Of a stretch of 36,428 nucleotides of DNA, positions 27,130 through 35,711 are shown in pieces. Within the stretch, counting starts at the first letter, position 1, and each line of letters opens with the position of its first letter. The translations under genes were made by a program, and so were the position numbers. The stretch spans positions 1 through 36,428 of the forward strand of contig JASBUS010000029.1 of the NCBI GenBank assembly GCA_030147745.1, read 5' to 3'. This DNA comes from Alphaproteobacteria bacterium. Its GTDB lineage: Bacteria > Pseudomonadota > Alphaproteobacteria > Micavibrionales > Micavibrionaceae. The notes below the pieces were generated by a model that was not told the origin of the DNA, searched no databases, and was given only the letters and a program-made list of their open reading frames with translations.

Positions 27130-27178
27130 TAATTATGATACGATGTCTTTTAAACAACAATACTGAAAGGATACGGTA

Positions 27179-27511
27179 ATGGTATTTGGCAAGTGGGGCT
27201 CAAAAGATAAAGAACAAGGCAAGGGGATAGGAACGATCCGTGATATTTTTGATGTCGCAAGAGATTCAGATATAGATTCTAAGTCTTTGGATACCGCATT
27301 GCGTTCTAGATATACCCAAGGTCTATCTTCATTAGAGATACAGTTTCAAAACGACACAGGGAAAACAGCCACAGGCGGTTTTTGGAATGCAGCTGTACCT
27401 TTGGATCTTGCCCAACAGGCACTAGACACCAGAAATCAAGTGGTAACATTTGACTATGAAATCAAAAACAACATGGCCGTTGTCACTAAAATAAAACCTG
27501 TGACCCTATAA
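27179..27511 (+). CDS. Small hypothetical protein
   Basis: 110 residues, not recognised. ATG at 27179 follows GAAAGGA at good spacing. The N-terminus is charged and Gly/Lys-rich (about 1-18). The rest looks like a small soluble alpha/beta fold ending in strands (QVVTFDYEIKNNMAVVTKI). There is no signal peptide, membrane segment or cysteine. It stands alone: divergent from mlaE and convergent with alr, whose stop lies 10 bp away. Coding is supported by the ribosome-binding site, an uninterrupted frame and ordinary amino-acid composition. Confidence 0.6.
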   Translation: MVFGKWGSKDKEQGKGIGTIRDIFDVARDSDIDSKSLDTALRSRYTQGLSSLEIQFQNDTGKTATGGFWNAAVPLDLAQQALDTRNQVVTFDYEIKNNMAVVTKIKPVTL

Positions 27512-27521
27512 TATATACAGC

Positions 27522-28622
27522 CTATTTAAATAGATATGTGCGCTGCACACGCGGCGCATTCCCGAAAGAGATTTGCATTTCATAAGCGCGTGCGCCGCAG
27601 CTTTTCGCCAAAGTTTCAATGCGTTGGTTCGGACCAATAAGTTCCATATAATCCCCCGGGCATGGACGTTCCGATTCAGCCAAATCATCTGGCAACAGGA
27701 CCGTCGTTAAATCCATGGAAACGCTCCCCGCGATCTTACAGGGCTTACCCTGCCAATAAATTTCAGCTTGGTTACTTGCGGGCCAGTGCAATCCATCCGC
27801 ATAACCCAGCGCCAAAGTCGCAACATGATGCGTGCGGTTTGCGCGGTAAAGCTCGTTATAGCCAACGCTTTGGCCGCTTTTGATTTCACTGACTTGTAAG
27901 ACCTTCGCCGATAATTGCAATGCTGGTTTTAGGCCTGCACCTTGCCCAGTCTCCATTTCAATACCCCAAAGGCCACCACCTGGACGAATTAAGTCAAAAT
28001 GGCTCTGCGCGAAATTGAAAATACCACTGCTATTCGCCATGGACTTAATCAGCGGGCAGCCAAAGGCCAATTCATATTGCGCCGCGCGGCTAACAAAATG
28101 ATCAATCTGTGCTTGATTAAGTGGGTTATCGGTTTCTTCAGAACTCACAAAATGAGAAAAAATGCAGCGCACATCAAGGCCGCGGATTAACGCTGTCGCA
28201 TCAGAATCTTCACAGGCCTGAATACCCGTACGGTTCATGCCTGTGTCTAAATGGATATGACACGGCAAGGGACGCTCTTCTGCCGCGGCCGCATCACGCC
28301 AAAGGCGCATATCTTCAGCTGATTTTAACGCGGGGATAAGATCATGTGCGAGAAATTCAGCCTCTTGCCCCACCTGCATCCCACCAAAGACAATCAAGTC
28401 CGCTTTGGTATGGGGGCGGAGCGCGATAGCTTCATCAAGCGTTGCGACATAATAAAGCAGCGGCTTTTTCGTTTCGAGAATTTTAACAATCTCAACCGCG
28501 CCGAGGCCATAGGCATTCGCCTTAACCACAGGAGCAATAATGGTATGTGGGGCGGCCTGTGCAGCGATCACATCATAATTTTGCAATATATGATCTGTGT
28601 GCACCTGCGCCTTAATCGTCAT
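27522..28622 (-). CDS. alr: Alanine racemase
   Basis: A PLP enzyme that makes D-alanine for peptidoglycan; 366 residues, normal length. Lys34 in PVVKANAYGLG forms the Schiff base; the second catalytic residue is Tyr255 in SVGYNELY. GYADG (273-277) and GSVSMDLTTV (299-308) are the other family blocks. The start at 28622 has AGGGGG upstream. It is 18 bp downstream of dnaB on the same strand, a linkage conserved in Alphaproteobacteria. No clear terminator follows before the convergent hypothetical gene. Confidence 0.97.
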   Translation of the reverse strand: MTIKAQVHTDHILQNYDVIAAQAAPHTIIAPVVKANAYGLGAVEIVKILETKKPLLYYVATLDEAIALRPHTKADLIVFGGMQVGQEAEFLAHDLIPALKSAEDMRLWRDAAAAEERPLPCHIHLDTGMNRTGIQACEDSDATALIRGLDVRCIFSHFVSSEETDNPLNQAQIDHFVSRAAQYELAFGCPLIKSMANSSGIFNFAQSHFDLIRPGGGLWGIEMETGQGAGLKPALQLSAKVLQVSEIKSGQSVGYNELYRANRTHHVATLALGYADGLHWPASNQAEIYWQGKPCKIAGSVSMDLTTVLLPDDLAESERPCPGDYMELIGPNQRIETLAKSCGARAYEMQISFGNAPRVQRTYLFK

Positions 28623-28640
28623 ACCCGCCCCCTATTCTGC

Positions 28641-30206
28641 TTAATCGTTATCGCTATATTTACGCGCGAGGTCAGAGAAACGGATATATTGCGGATCGAA
28701 ATGCATTTCGACAATACCGATCGGACCGTGACGCTGTTTCGCGATGACCGCTTCGGCGACATTGGCACGTTCTTGCAAACGTTCAAAATGCTGCTGCAGA
28801 CGTTCTTGGAATTTTTCTTCCGATTCTGCAGGACGGCGCGCAGGCTCTTCACGCGCCAAATAATATTCTTCACGATAGACGAACATCACTACATCGGCAT
28901 CCTGCTCAATCGAGCCTGATTCACGAAGGTCAGAAAGCATTGGACGTTTATCTTCACGCTGTTCAACACCACGCGAGAGCTGTGACAGTGCAAGGACGGG
29001 AATTTCAAGCTCCTTCGCAATCGCCTTCAAACCACGAGTAATTTCAGAGACCTCCAAAACACGGTTTTGTTGAGATTGCTGTGAACCCGACCCACGCAAA
29101 AGCTGCAAATAGTCGACCACCAACATGCCAAGGCCGTGTTGACGTTTCAAACGACGTGCACGCGTACGCACCGCACCAATCGACAGCGCTGGCGTATCAT
29201 CAATATATAGCGGAACCTGCGCCAATTCATTCGCGGCTTGCGCGAAACGGCGGAAGTCTTCTTCCGTGAATGTACCTTTACGGATGGTATCACCTGACAC
29301 ATTGGCTTGGTCCGCCAAAATACGTGCGGCGAGCTGATCTGCCGACATCTCGAGTGAGAAGAACGCAACAGGTGCGCCTTCTTTACCGCCTGTTTGGGCG
29401 TATTTCTTAGCGGCATTAAATGCCATATTTACAGCGAGCGCGGTTTTACCCATCGACGGACGTCCCGCAAGGATGATCAAATCCGAACCGTGCATACCAC
29501 CTAATTTATTATCAATATCAGTAAGACCGACACTGACACCACTAACATGGCCTTCAGTCTGATAGGCTTTCTCCGCAATTTGCAAGGCGGTCATGACCGA
29601 TTCGCGCAAGGTCTGGAAACCACCTTTGGCTTCACCCTGTTCCGCCAATTCAAACAGGCGTTTTTCTGTGCGTTCAATGGTGTTGTTCACGTCACTATCA
29701 AGTGATTGCACATAAGATTCATTGACGACATCTTGCCCCAAGGCAATCAATTCACGCTTCATGAATAATTCATAGATATTACGCGCATAATCGAGCGTAT
29801 TGATCACCGAGACAACGCTACCGGCCAATTTGGCGAGGTAAGACGTCCCGCCAATTTGCTCAAGCTCTTCATCCTTTTCAAAATAGCCTTTGAGCGTCAC
29901 AGGCGTTGCACTTTGCCCGCGTTCAACAAGGATATTAATCGCTTCAAAAATGCGCTGATGCGCTGGCAGGAAGAAATGACGGTCGCGCAAGAAATCACTA
30001 ATGCCTTCAAGCTGACGGTTATCCGCCATCAGCGCGCCGAGCAAGCCTTGCTCCGCCTCAATGTTATTTGGCAATTCACGGTAATGGCTATCCTGCCCTG
30101 TTTCTTCTTCATATACAGGGGCAAAATCAGCCATCTCATCATGCGATATAGGCGGAAAATCATCCTGACTATTCGCGGGGGAAACTTTTTTCATCTCAGT
30201 GCTCAT
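28641..30206 (-). CDS. dnaB: Replicative DNA helicase DnaB
   Basis: The hexameric 5'-3' helicase of the replication fork; 521 residues without an intein. The N-terminal domain that contacts primase covers about 45-150 (PNNIEAEQGLLGALM). The RecA-like motor has Walker A GRPSMGKT (248-255), Walker B-type VVDYLQLL, then LKAIAKELEIPVLALSQLSR and the arginine-finger region. An acidic N-terminal extension of some 40 residues precedes the usual start. ATG at 30206 lacks a good ribosome-binding site; Met5 (30194) is an alternative. Upstream is a divergent spacer with DnaA-box-like sequences. Confidence 0.97.
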   Translation of the reverse strand: MSTEMKKVSPANSQDDFPPISHDEMADFAPVYEEETGQDSHYRELPNNIEAEQGLLGALMADNRQLEGISDFLRDRHFFLPAHQRIFEAINILVERGQSATPVTLKGYFEKDEELEQIGGTSYLAKLAGSVVSVINTLDYARNIYELFMKRELIALGQDVVNESYVQSLDSDVNNTIERTEKRLFELAEQGEAKGGFQTLRESVMTALQIAEKAYQTEGHVSGVSVGLTDIDNKLGGMHGSDLIILAGRPSMGKTALAVNMAFNAAKKYAQTGGKEGAPVAFFSLEMSADQLAARILADQANVSGDTIRKGTFTEEDFRRFAQAANELAQVPLYIDDTPALSIGAVRTRARRLKRQHGLGMLVVDYLQLLRGSGSQQSQQNRVLEVSEITRGLKAIAKELEIPVLALSQLSRGVEQREDKRPMLSDLRESGSIEQDADVVMFVYREEYYLAREEPARRPAESEEKFQERLQQHFERLQERANVAEAVIAKQRHGPIGIVEMHFDPQYIRFSDLARKYSDND

Positions 30207-30261
30207 AAAAATACAAAACCATAATTTTAAATGTCAGGTGAAGTAAAATTAAAAACAGCCC

Positions 30262-30344
30262 TGTGAATAATGGGGATAGAAAAAAATGTTATGTTTTGTG
30301 GAAAACTTTTTATTTTGGTGCTATGCTTAACGAAGATATCCACA
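30262..30344 (+). promoter_or_regulatory. Cluster of three DnaA-box-like 9-mers between dnaB and rpe
   Basis: Within 83 bp: TGTGAATAA (30262-30270; reverse strand TTATTCACA, a full match to TTATNCACA), TGTGGAAAA (30297-30305; TTTTCCACA, one mismatch) and ATATCCACA (30336-30344, one mismatch). The first two point one way and the third the other. The DNA around is A/T-rich. DnaA binding could regulate dnaB or rpe; an origin role is possible but unproven. Confidence 0.4.
30319..30327 (+). promoter_or_regulatory. Candidate extended -10 promoter for rpe
   Basis: TGCTATGCT, an extended -10 (TG-N-TATGCT), lies about 55 bp before the rpe ATG. The -35 is weak (TGGAAA at 30299-30304), as is usual for this class. 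It lies between two of the DnaA-box-like sequences. Confidence 0.35.
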
Positions 30345-30382
30345 GACGTTCGTCGACACATCCATTCCTGTATAGAAAATAG

Positions 30383-31045
30383 ATGACTCTCAAACCGAAT
30401 ATTAAAATTGCGCCTTCAATCCTCTCTGCCAATTTCGCTGAATTGGGGACAGAGATTCGTGCGATTGATGCGGCGGGTGCGGATTACATCCATATTGATG
30501 TAATGGACGGCCAGTTTGTGCCGAATCTGACCTTTGGTGCGCCAGTTATTAAAAACCTACGCCGCTATACCGATAAAGTCTTTGATGTTCATTTAATGAT
30601 CAACACTCCTGAAAAATTGCTGAATGATTTTGTTGATGCGGGCTCTGATATTATTACCGTCCATGGTGAAGCGACTGCGCATCTACACCGCCTGTTACAA
30701 AGCATCCGCGCGGCTGGTAAAAAAGCGGGCGTGGCACTGAACCCCGCAACACCTGCCGAAAGTTTAGAACATGTCATGCCGCTGCTTGATATGATTTTGG
30801 TGATGACGGTTAATCCGGGCTTTGGCGGGCAAAGTCATATCCCACTAAATGACAAAATTGAAACACTGGCGGCGATGATTAAAGACCAGAAGCGCGCTAT
30901 TGATTTATCCGTCGATGGTGGGGTCTCCGCCGAAAACGCAGAAGGTTTAATTGCAGCGGGCGCAAATGTGCTGGTTGCGGGCAGCGCCGTTTTTAAGGGC
31001 GGGGCTGAGCATTACGCAGAAAATATCAACAAATTACGGGGCTAA
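30383..31045 (+). CDS. rpe: Ribulose-phosphate 3-epimerase
   Basis: Interconverts ribulose-5-phosphate and xylulose-5-phosphate in the pentose phosphate pathway. 220 residues, TIM barrel. [13 protein letters not shown] at the start; metal ligands His37 and Asp39 in YIHIDVMDG and His70 in [16 protein letters not shown] and SVDGGV blocks; phosphate-binding GSAVF near the C-terminus. It is the first gene of a plus-strand series, 18 bp before the heparinase-like gene, and probably co-transcribed with it. Confidence 0.97.
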   Translation: MTLKPNIKIAPSILSANFAELGTEIRAIDAAGADYIHIDVMDGQFVPNLTFGAPVIKNLRRYTDKVFDVHLMINTPEKLLNDFVDAGSDIITVHGEATAHLHRLLQSIRAAGKKAGVALNPATPAESLEHVMPLLDMILVMTVNPGFGGQSHIPLNDKIETLAAMIKDQKRAIDLSVDGGVSAENAEGLIAAGANVLVAGSAVFKGGAEHYAENINKLRG

Positions 31046-31063
31046 AGGGCAGATACGATACAC

Positions 31064-32725
31064 ATGTTAGACGCGTTGCTAGATAAAGATTCACTTCAAA
31101 ACTTCAAAGGCTTTTCCCAGAAAGATAAGCTTGAGCGTCTTCGCCTTCGTTTTTCACAGCGCCTGCTGAAAAAAGATATTCCAACCGCCCTTATCCAAGA
31201 AATCAAAGACCCATGGCCGGGTAACCTTGATAAAGCACGCCTATTGTTACAAGGCTGTTTTGATTTAGATGGCGTCTTGTTGGAACAAGCACAGCCAAAT
31301 TGGCTGCCTTATGGTTTGGATGCAAAACATATCTATCGCCTAAATAATTTTGATTGGCTGCGTGACCTTAAAACCCTCGGCGGTGAAAATGCACGTCAGA
31401 AGGGCCGCGCCCTCATCGCACATTGGATTACCCAAAACAAATCAAGCCATGGTGAAAATTGGGAAGCCAATGTCATGGCGATGCGCGTTTACAATTGGCT
31501 CGCTTTTTATGATTTCTTCTGCGCGAGTGCGGCTGATGAATTTAAAGATATATATTTTGAAAGCTTAAGCGAGCAGATCCATCGCCTATCCAACATCAGC
31601 ACACGCGGCCTTGAAGATATGGCGCAAATCCGCGTTGGTCGTGCGCTGACCATTGCAGGGTTGGTCTTAAAAGAATACAGCTTCCTTAAAGAAAAAGGTT
31701 TAAGCGTCTTCCTCCGTGGATTGAAGGATCAAATTTTACTTGATGGCGGCCATGTCTCGCGCAGCCCTGCCGCACTTGTACCGCTGCTCTGCGCGGCGCA
31801 TGATGTGCGTATGGCGCTGCAAAATGCGCATGAGAAAATTCCATTACTACTACAAAACTCAATTGAGCGCATGAATAATGCTTTGCGTTTCTTCTGTTAT
31901 AACGACAAGCAATTGGCCTTATTCCACGGCACGCAAGAAGGCGACCCACAGCTGCTCAGCACGCTTTTATCCCTCGCCGGCAACCGTCAGAAAATGCCAA
32001 AATCCATGCCGCAAAGCGGGTTTGAACGTATCGCGATGGGACGTAGCTTGATCACTATGGATGTTGGCAGCGCACCTGCACGTGGGCATGATGATGTTTA
32101 TCACGCCAGCGCCTTGGCTTTTGAATATTGCTATGGTAAGCAGCGCGTTTTCGTGAATTGCGGCTCACATCCCTATAGCGGCCCTTGGAAAGATGCGCTG
32201 CGTCATACGGCCGCGCATAATACTGCCGAAGTTAAAGGCCAAGATAGCGCCGAAATTCGTGAAAATGGCACAATCGGGCGCAAACCTTTACATGTCCATC
32301 ATGAAAATGAGTTCATCGATGGCGGGCATTTTATATCCGCCGCGCATGATGGTTATCTCGCGACAAGCGGGATCAAGCATTACCGCCAAATCGGCACACA
32401 AAATCGCGGCAAAGTCTTTTGCGGGCAAGACCATTTTGAAAGCATTTCAGGCACTGCGCCCGAAGGCTTGGCAACCATACGTTTCCACCTTCACCCAACC
32501 GTGCGCGCATCACTGACCCGCGACAAAAATGAAATCTTGCTTAGCCTACCGGGCGGGACAGGTTTCCGTTTTTACTGGTCTGGCGGCGGCGCCCATATTG
32601 AAGACAGCATCTATTTTGGCCGTGACCATAGCCCACAGAAAAGCAAGCAGATCATTCTAAACGTGCCGCTTTTTGAGGCGATCACATCGGTCGAATGGTT
32701 GATAAAACTGGAAGAACTCCATTAA
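31064..32725 (+). CDS. Heparinase II/III family protein
   Basis: 553 residues. The N-terminal part (about 60-300) looks like an alpha/alpha toroid; the C-terminal part (about 325-540) is the beta-sandwich of the heparinase II/III-like family, with FVNCGSHPYSGPWKDALRHT and AAHNTAEVKG as the conserved block. Members are polysaccharide lyases or lyase-like proteins. In Alphaproteobacteria this cytoplasmic-looking version (no signal peptide here) is widespread near purH/rsmB or rpe, and its substrate is not known. It follows rpe by 18 bp and precedes radA by 51 bp. Confidence 0.88.
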   Translation: MLDALLDKDSLQNFKGFSQKDKLERLRLRFSQRLLKKDIPTALIQEIKDPWPGNLDKARLLLQGCFDLDGVLLEQAQPNWLPYGLDAKHIYRLNNFDWLRDLKTLGGENARQKGRALIAHWITQNKSSHGENWEANVMAMRVYNWLAFYDFFCASAADEFKDIYFESLSEQIHRLSNISTRGLEDMAQIRVGRALTIAGLVLKEYSFLKEKGLSVFLRGLKDQILLDGGHVSRSPAALVPLLCAAHDVRMALQNAHEKIPLLLQNSIERMNNALRFFCYNDKQLALFHGTQEGDPQLLSTLLSLAGNRQKMPKSMPQSGFERIAMGRSLITMDVGSAPARGHDDVYHASALAFEYCYGKQRVFVNCGSHPYSGPWKDALRHTAAHNTAEVKGQDSAEIRENGTIGRKPLHVHHENEFIDGGHFISAAHDGYLATSGIKHYRQIGTQNRGKVFCGQDHFESISGTAPEGLATIRFHLHPTVRASLTRDKNEILLSLPGGTGFRFYWSGGGAHIEDSIYFGRDHSPQKSKQIILNVPLFEAITSVEWLIKLEELH

Positions 32726-32776
32726 TTCGTTCGGCTTATATTGACGGCGCATCATACGCCCTTTATTTTGATTGTC

Positions 32777-34171
32777 ATGGCGAAATCACAACGTAATTAT
32801 ATTTGTCAAAGCTGCGGCACCGTCCATCGTAAATGGTCGGGCAAATGCGATGGCTGTCTTGAGTGGAATACCATTACTGAAGAAGTGGTCGAAGCTGCTG
32901 TGCCGAAAGGCATGGGCGCTGCAAAAGGTCGCGCCATACCGCTTTATAAATTAGAAGGCGAAAATCACGAAAAAATCACCCGCCATATTAGTAAAATGGC
33001 GGAATTTGACCGCGTCACGGGCGGCGGCCTTGTTCCAGGTAGTGCGCTGTTAATTGGCGGTGATCCCGGTATTGGTAAATCGACCTTGTTATTGCAAATT
33101 GTCTGCGCCCTTGCCAATAGCGGCAAAAGATGCGCGTATTTTTCAGGCGAAGAAGCCGTTGATCAAGTCCGCCTTCGTGCGTCACGTCTTGGCGTTACAG
33201 GGGCGAGCGTAGACCTTGCTAGCGCCAATAACGTCCGTGATATTATCGCGACATTGGAATCTGACGCCGAGATATATGACTTGGTCGTTATCGATTCGAT
33301 CCAAACCATGTATGTCGATAGCGTCGACAGTGCACCCGGCACAGTGACACAAGTGCGCACATCGGCGCAGGAACTTATCCGCGTGGCCAAACGCCGCGGC
33401 ATTTGTTTATTGATAGTTGGCCATGTCACTAAAGACGGGCAAATTGCAGGTCCACGCGTTTTGGAACATATGGTCGATACCGTGCTTTATTTTGAGGGCG
33501 ACCGCGGTCATCCTTTCCGTATTTTGCGCACGGTGAAAAACCGCTTTGGCGCAACGGATGAAATTGGCGTCTTTGAAATGGCACATGAAGGCTTGGTCGA
33601 AGTGACCAACCCATCTGAAATATTCCTTTCACAGCGTCAGGAAAATGTACCGGGCAGCGCCGTACTTGCGGGTTTAGAAGGCTCCCGCCCTGTTTTGGTT
33701 GAAGTGCAGGCTTTGGTCGCACCATCCGCCTTGCCATCACCGCGCCGCGCCGTTATTGGCTGGGATCAAAACCGTTTAGCAATGGTGCTAGCCGTGATTG
33801 AAACACGCTGCGGTATTCAGTTTTCAGGCTGCGATGTCTTTTTGAACGTTGCAGGCGGCATTCGTATTTCAGAACCTGCGGCAGATGCAGCGGTCGCTGC
33901 CGCCTTAATCAGCGCGCAGATGCAGCGCCCATTGCCAGAAGACTTAATCATCTTTGGTGAAATTGGCCTATCTGGTGAAATTCGCCAAGTCTCGCAGCCA
34001 GACTTACGCCTAAAAGAAGCCGCGAAGCTTGGCTTTAAACAAGCCCTTTGCCCGCGTGCCTTGAAGAAGAATAAACAAGCGCCTGATTTGGCAATTAAGC
34101 GCCGCGAGCTGAGCAGCACTGGTGATATCATGCTGTTTTTTGCTGATCACACAGAAAGATTGGCATCATAA
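32777..34171 (+). CDS. radA: DNA repair protein RadA
   Basis: A DnaB-like helicase/branch-migration factor in recombination; 464 residues from MAKSQRNYIC. The frame is open 12 codons upstream, but this Met gives the conserved N-terminus. Zinc finger Cys10, Cys13, Cys24, Cys27; Walker A GGDPGIGKST (94-103); the RadA-specific KNRFG motif (254-258); a C-terminal Lon-protease-like domain (about 290-450; EPAADAAVAAALISAQ). No strong ribosome-binding site is seen before 32777, so translation may be coupled to the upstream gene. Confidence 0.96.
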   Translation: MAKSQRNYICQSCGTVHRKWSGKCDGCLEWNTITEEVVEAAVPKGMGAAKGRAIPLYKLEGENHEKITRHISKMAEFDRVTGGGLVPGSALLIGGDPGIGKSTLLLQIVCALANSGKRCAYFSGEEAVDQVRLRASRLGVTGASVDLASANNVRDIIATLESDAEIYDLVVIDSIQTMYVDSVDSAPGTVTQVRTSAQELIRVAKRRGICLLIVGHVTKDGQIAGPRVLEHMVDTVLYFEGDRGHPFRILRTVKNRFGATDEIGVFEMAHEGLVEVTNPSEIFLSQRQENVPGSAVLAGLEGSRPVLVEVQALVAPSALPSPRRAVIGWDQNRLAMVLAVIETRCGIQFSGCDVFLNVAGGIRISEPAADAAVAAALISAQMQRPLPEDLIIFGEIGLSGEIRQVSQPDLRLKEAAKLGFKQALCPRALKKNKQAPDLAIKRRELSSTGDIMLFFADHTERLAS

Positions 34172-34174
34172 AAC

Positions 34175-34202
34175 TTGTGCCCTGCGGCAGCTATGCTATA
34201 AC
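34175..34202 (+). promoter_or_regulatory. Candidate promoter for cvpA-SDR
   Basis: -35 TTGTGC (34175-34180), 16-bp spacer, -10 TATAAC (34197-34202) with an upstream TG (extended -10), just after the radA stop. A small TGCC/GGCA hairpin lies in the spacer. Confidence 0.4.
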
Positions 34203-34242
34203 CAAATGATATAAAAAACACGAATAAGAATTAAGTAGTATT

Positions 34243-34986
34243 ATGGATCTAAGCACACTATCTCTCGACAATCTCAACCTGTCCTTGGGGCTTGATATCA
34301 TTGTCGGGCTGGTTTTACTTTTCTCCGTCGGCATCGCTTTTCTACGCGGCTTTGTCCGTGAAGTTTTGACCATTGCAGGCCTAATTGGCGGCGCTTTTGC
34401 CGCGCTATTATTTGGCGGCGTATTGTCCCCTGCTGTTGCCTCAATGCTCGGCGTTAGTAGCGAGAAAGCCGAAAACCTGATCGGGCCAATTCCTAATGAG
34501 TTTTTGGTTAAGGCCATTTCATATGGCGGCATTTTCATTACTGTGGTCATCGCCCTTTCGATTGTTAGCTATTTCCTCAGCAAGAAGCTTAAAGACACAG
34601 GCATGGGTCCAATTGACCGCACGCTAGGCGTTTTCTTCGGCTTGGCCCGCGCTGTCTTGGTGCTCGGCTTCCTCTATTTGCCGCTCTATTTGATGATGAG
34701 CAACGACAAGCGTGAAGAGTATTTTGGCAAAGCCGTTAGCCATGTTTATGTCGAATGGTCTGCCGCTGGCGTTAAAGCCGTATTGCCAGAGAAGTTTTTA
34801 CCTGCGCCACAAAATAAAGACGGTGAAACAGACCTCGCCGAATTTACGCGCGAGAAATTAAAAGAAATTGATGTATTGAAATCAACTGAACCAAAAGCGC
34901 TTGAGAAAGACGGCGGTTATGAAGATACCGCACGCGATAAACTTGACGCCCTTATTGCCCGCGAGGGAGGCAACCTAAATGAGTAA
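34243..34986 (+). CDS. cvpA: CvpA family membrane protein
   Basis: 247 residues with four predicted membrane helices (about 18-36, 44-62, 93-112, 128-155) and a charged soluble tail (about 185-247). The sequence AFLRGFVREVLTIAGLIGGAFAALLF is the CvpA signature region, part of which reads RGFVREVL. CvpA was named for colicin V production and is linked to envelope homeostasis; its exact activity is unclear. It overlaps the following SDR gene by 8 bp. purF, which usually follows cvpA, is missing. Confidence 0.9.
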   Translation: MDLSTLSLDNLNLSLGLDIIVGLVLLFSVGIAFLRGFVREVLTIAGLIGGAFAALLFGGVLSPAVASMLGVSSEKAENLIGPIPNEFLVKAISYGGIFITVVIALSIVSYFLSKKLKDTGMGPIDRTLGVFFGLARAVLVLGFLYLPLYLMMSNDKREEYFGKAVSHVYVEWSAAGVKAVLPEKFLPAPQNKDGETDLAEFTREKLKEIDVLKSTEPKALEKDGGYEDTARDKLDALIAREGGNLNE

Positions 34987-35707
34987 TTCTGATCAGCCTT
35001 TACTTGGCCGCAAAGCCCTAATCACTGGCGCATCGCGTGGTATAGGCCGCGCCCTTGCCTATGCCCTTGCTGAACAAGGGGCTGATTTATTCCTGCTTGC
35101 GCGTACTGTCGGTGGGCTTGAAGAAATCCATGATGAGATTAAAGCCGCCTTCCCTGAGCGCGAAGTCGTTTTGATTGCCAGTGACATAACCAATTTCAAG
35201 GAAATGGAGGCCTTAGGCCCTGCGATTGCGAGCAAGACCGACCGCCTTGATATTTGGGTTGCGAATGCTGGCATGCTTAGCACGATGGGGCCATTGGCGC
35301 ATGGTAAGTTCAAAGAATTCCAGCGCGTGATTGATACAAATTTGACATCAAATTACCAATTAATCCGCACGCTTGATCCATTGCTTAAAAACTCTGATGC
35401 GGGCCGCGTGATTTTCGTGACGTCAGGCGCAGCACAAAAAGGCCGCGCATATTGGGGCGCATATTCGGTAAGTAAAGCCGCGCTTGAACAGCTTGCGTCC
35501 ATCTATGCTGCGGAGAATGAGAAGACGAGTATTAACGTCAATATCATCAACCCAGGCCAAACACGCACCGCCATGTGGCAAGAAGCCTTCCCAGGGCGCG
35601 AGCCAAGCGAAGTGCCGCCGCCAGAAGATATTGTCCCGAAATTTGTTGAACTTGCGCTGCCAAGCTGCACATTAAACGGCGAAATCATCAACGCACAGCC
35701 ATCATAA
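34979..35707 (+). CDS. Short-chain dehydrogenase/reductase (SDR)
   Basis: A classical SDR of 242 residues. Nucleotide-binding TGASRGIG (16-23), NAG (96-98), catalytic Ser149, Tyr162 and Lys166 (YSVSK), and NIINPGQTRTAMW after the active site. Arg42 in LLAR after the second strand suggests NADP(H). The substrate is unknown. Related SDRs lie by cvpA-purF in many Alphaproteobacteria. The start overlaps the end of cvpA by 8 bp, so it is translationally coupled. Its stop is 4 bp from that of the convergent protease gene. Confidence 0.9.
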   Translation: MSNSDQPLLGRKALITGASRGIGRALAYALAEQGADLFLLARTVGGLEEIHDEIKAAFPEREVVLIASDITNFKEMEALGPAIASKTDRLDIWVANAGMLSTMGPLAHGKFKEFQRVIDTNLTSNYQLIRTLDPLLKNSDAGRVIFVTSGAAQKGRAYWGAYSVSKAALEQLASIYAAENEKTSINVNIINPGQTRTAMWQEAFPGREPSEVPPPEDIVPKFVELALPSCTLNGEIINAQPS

Positions 35708-35711
35708 ATGT

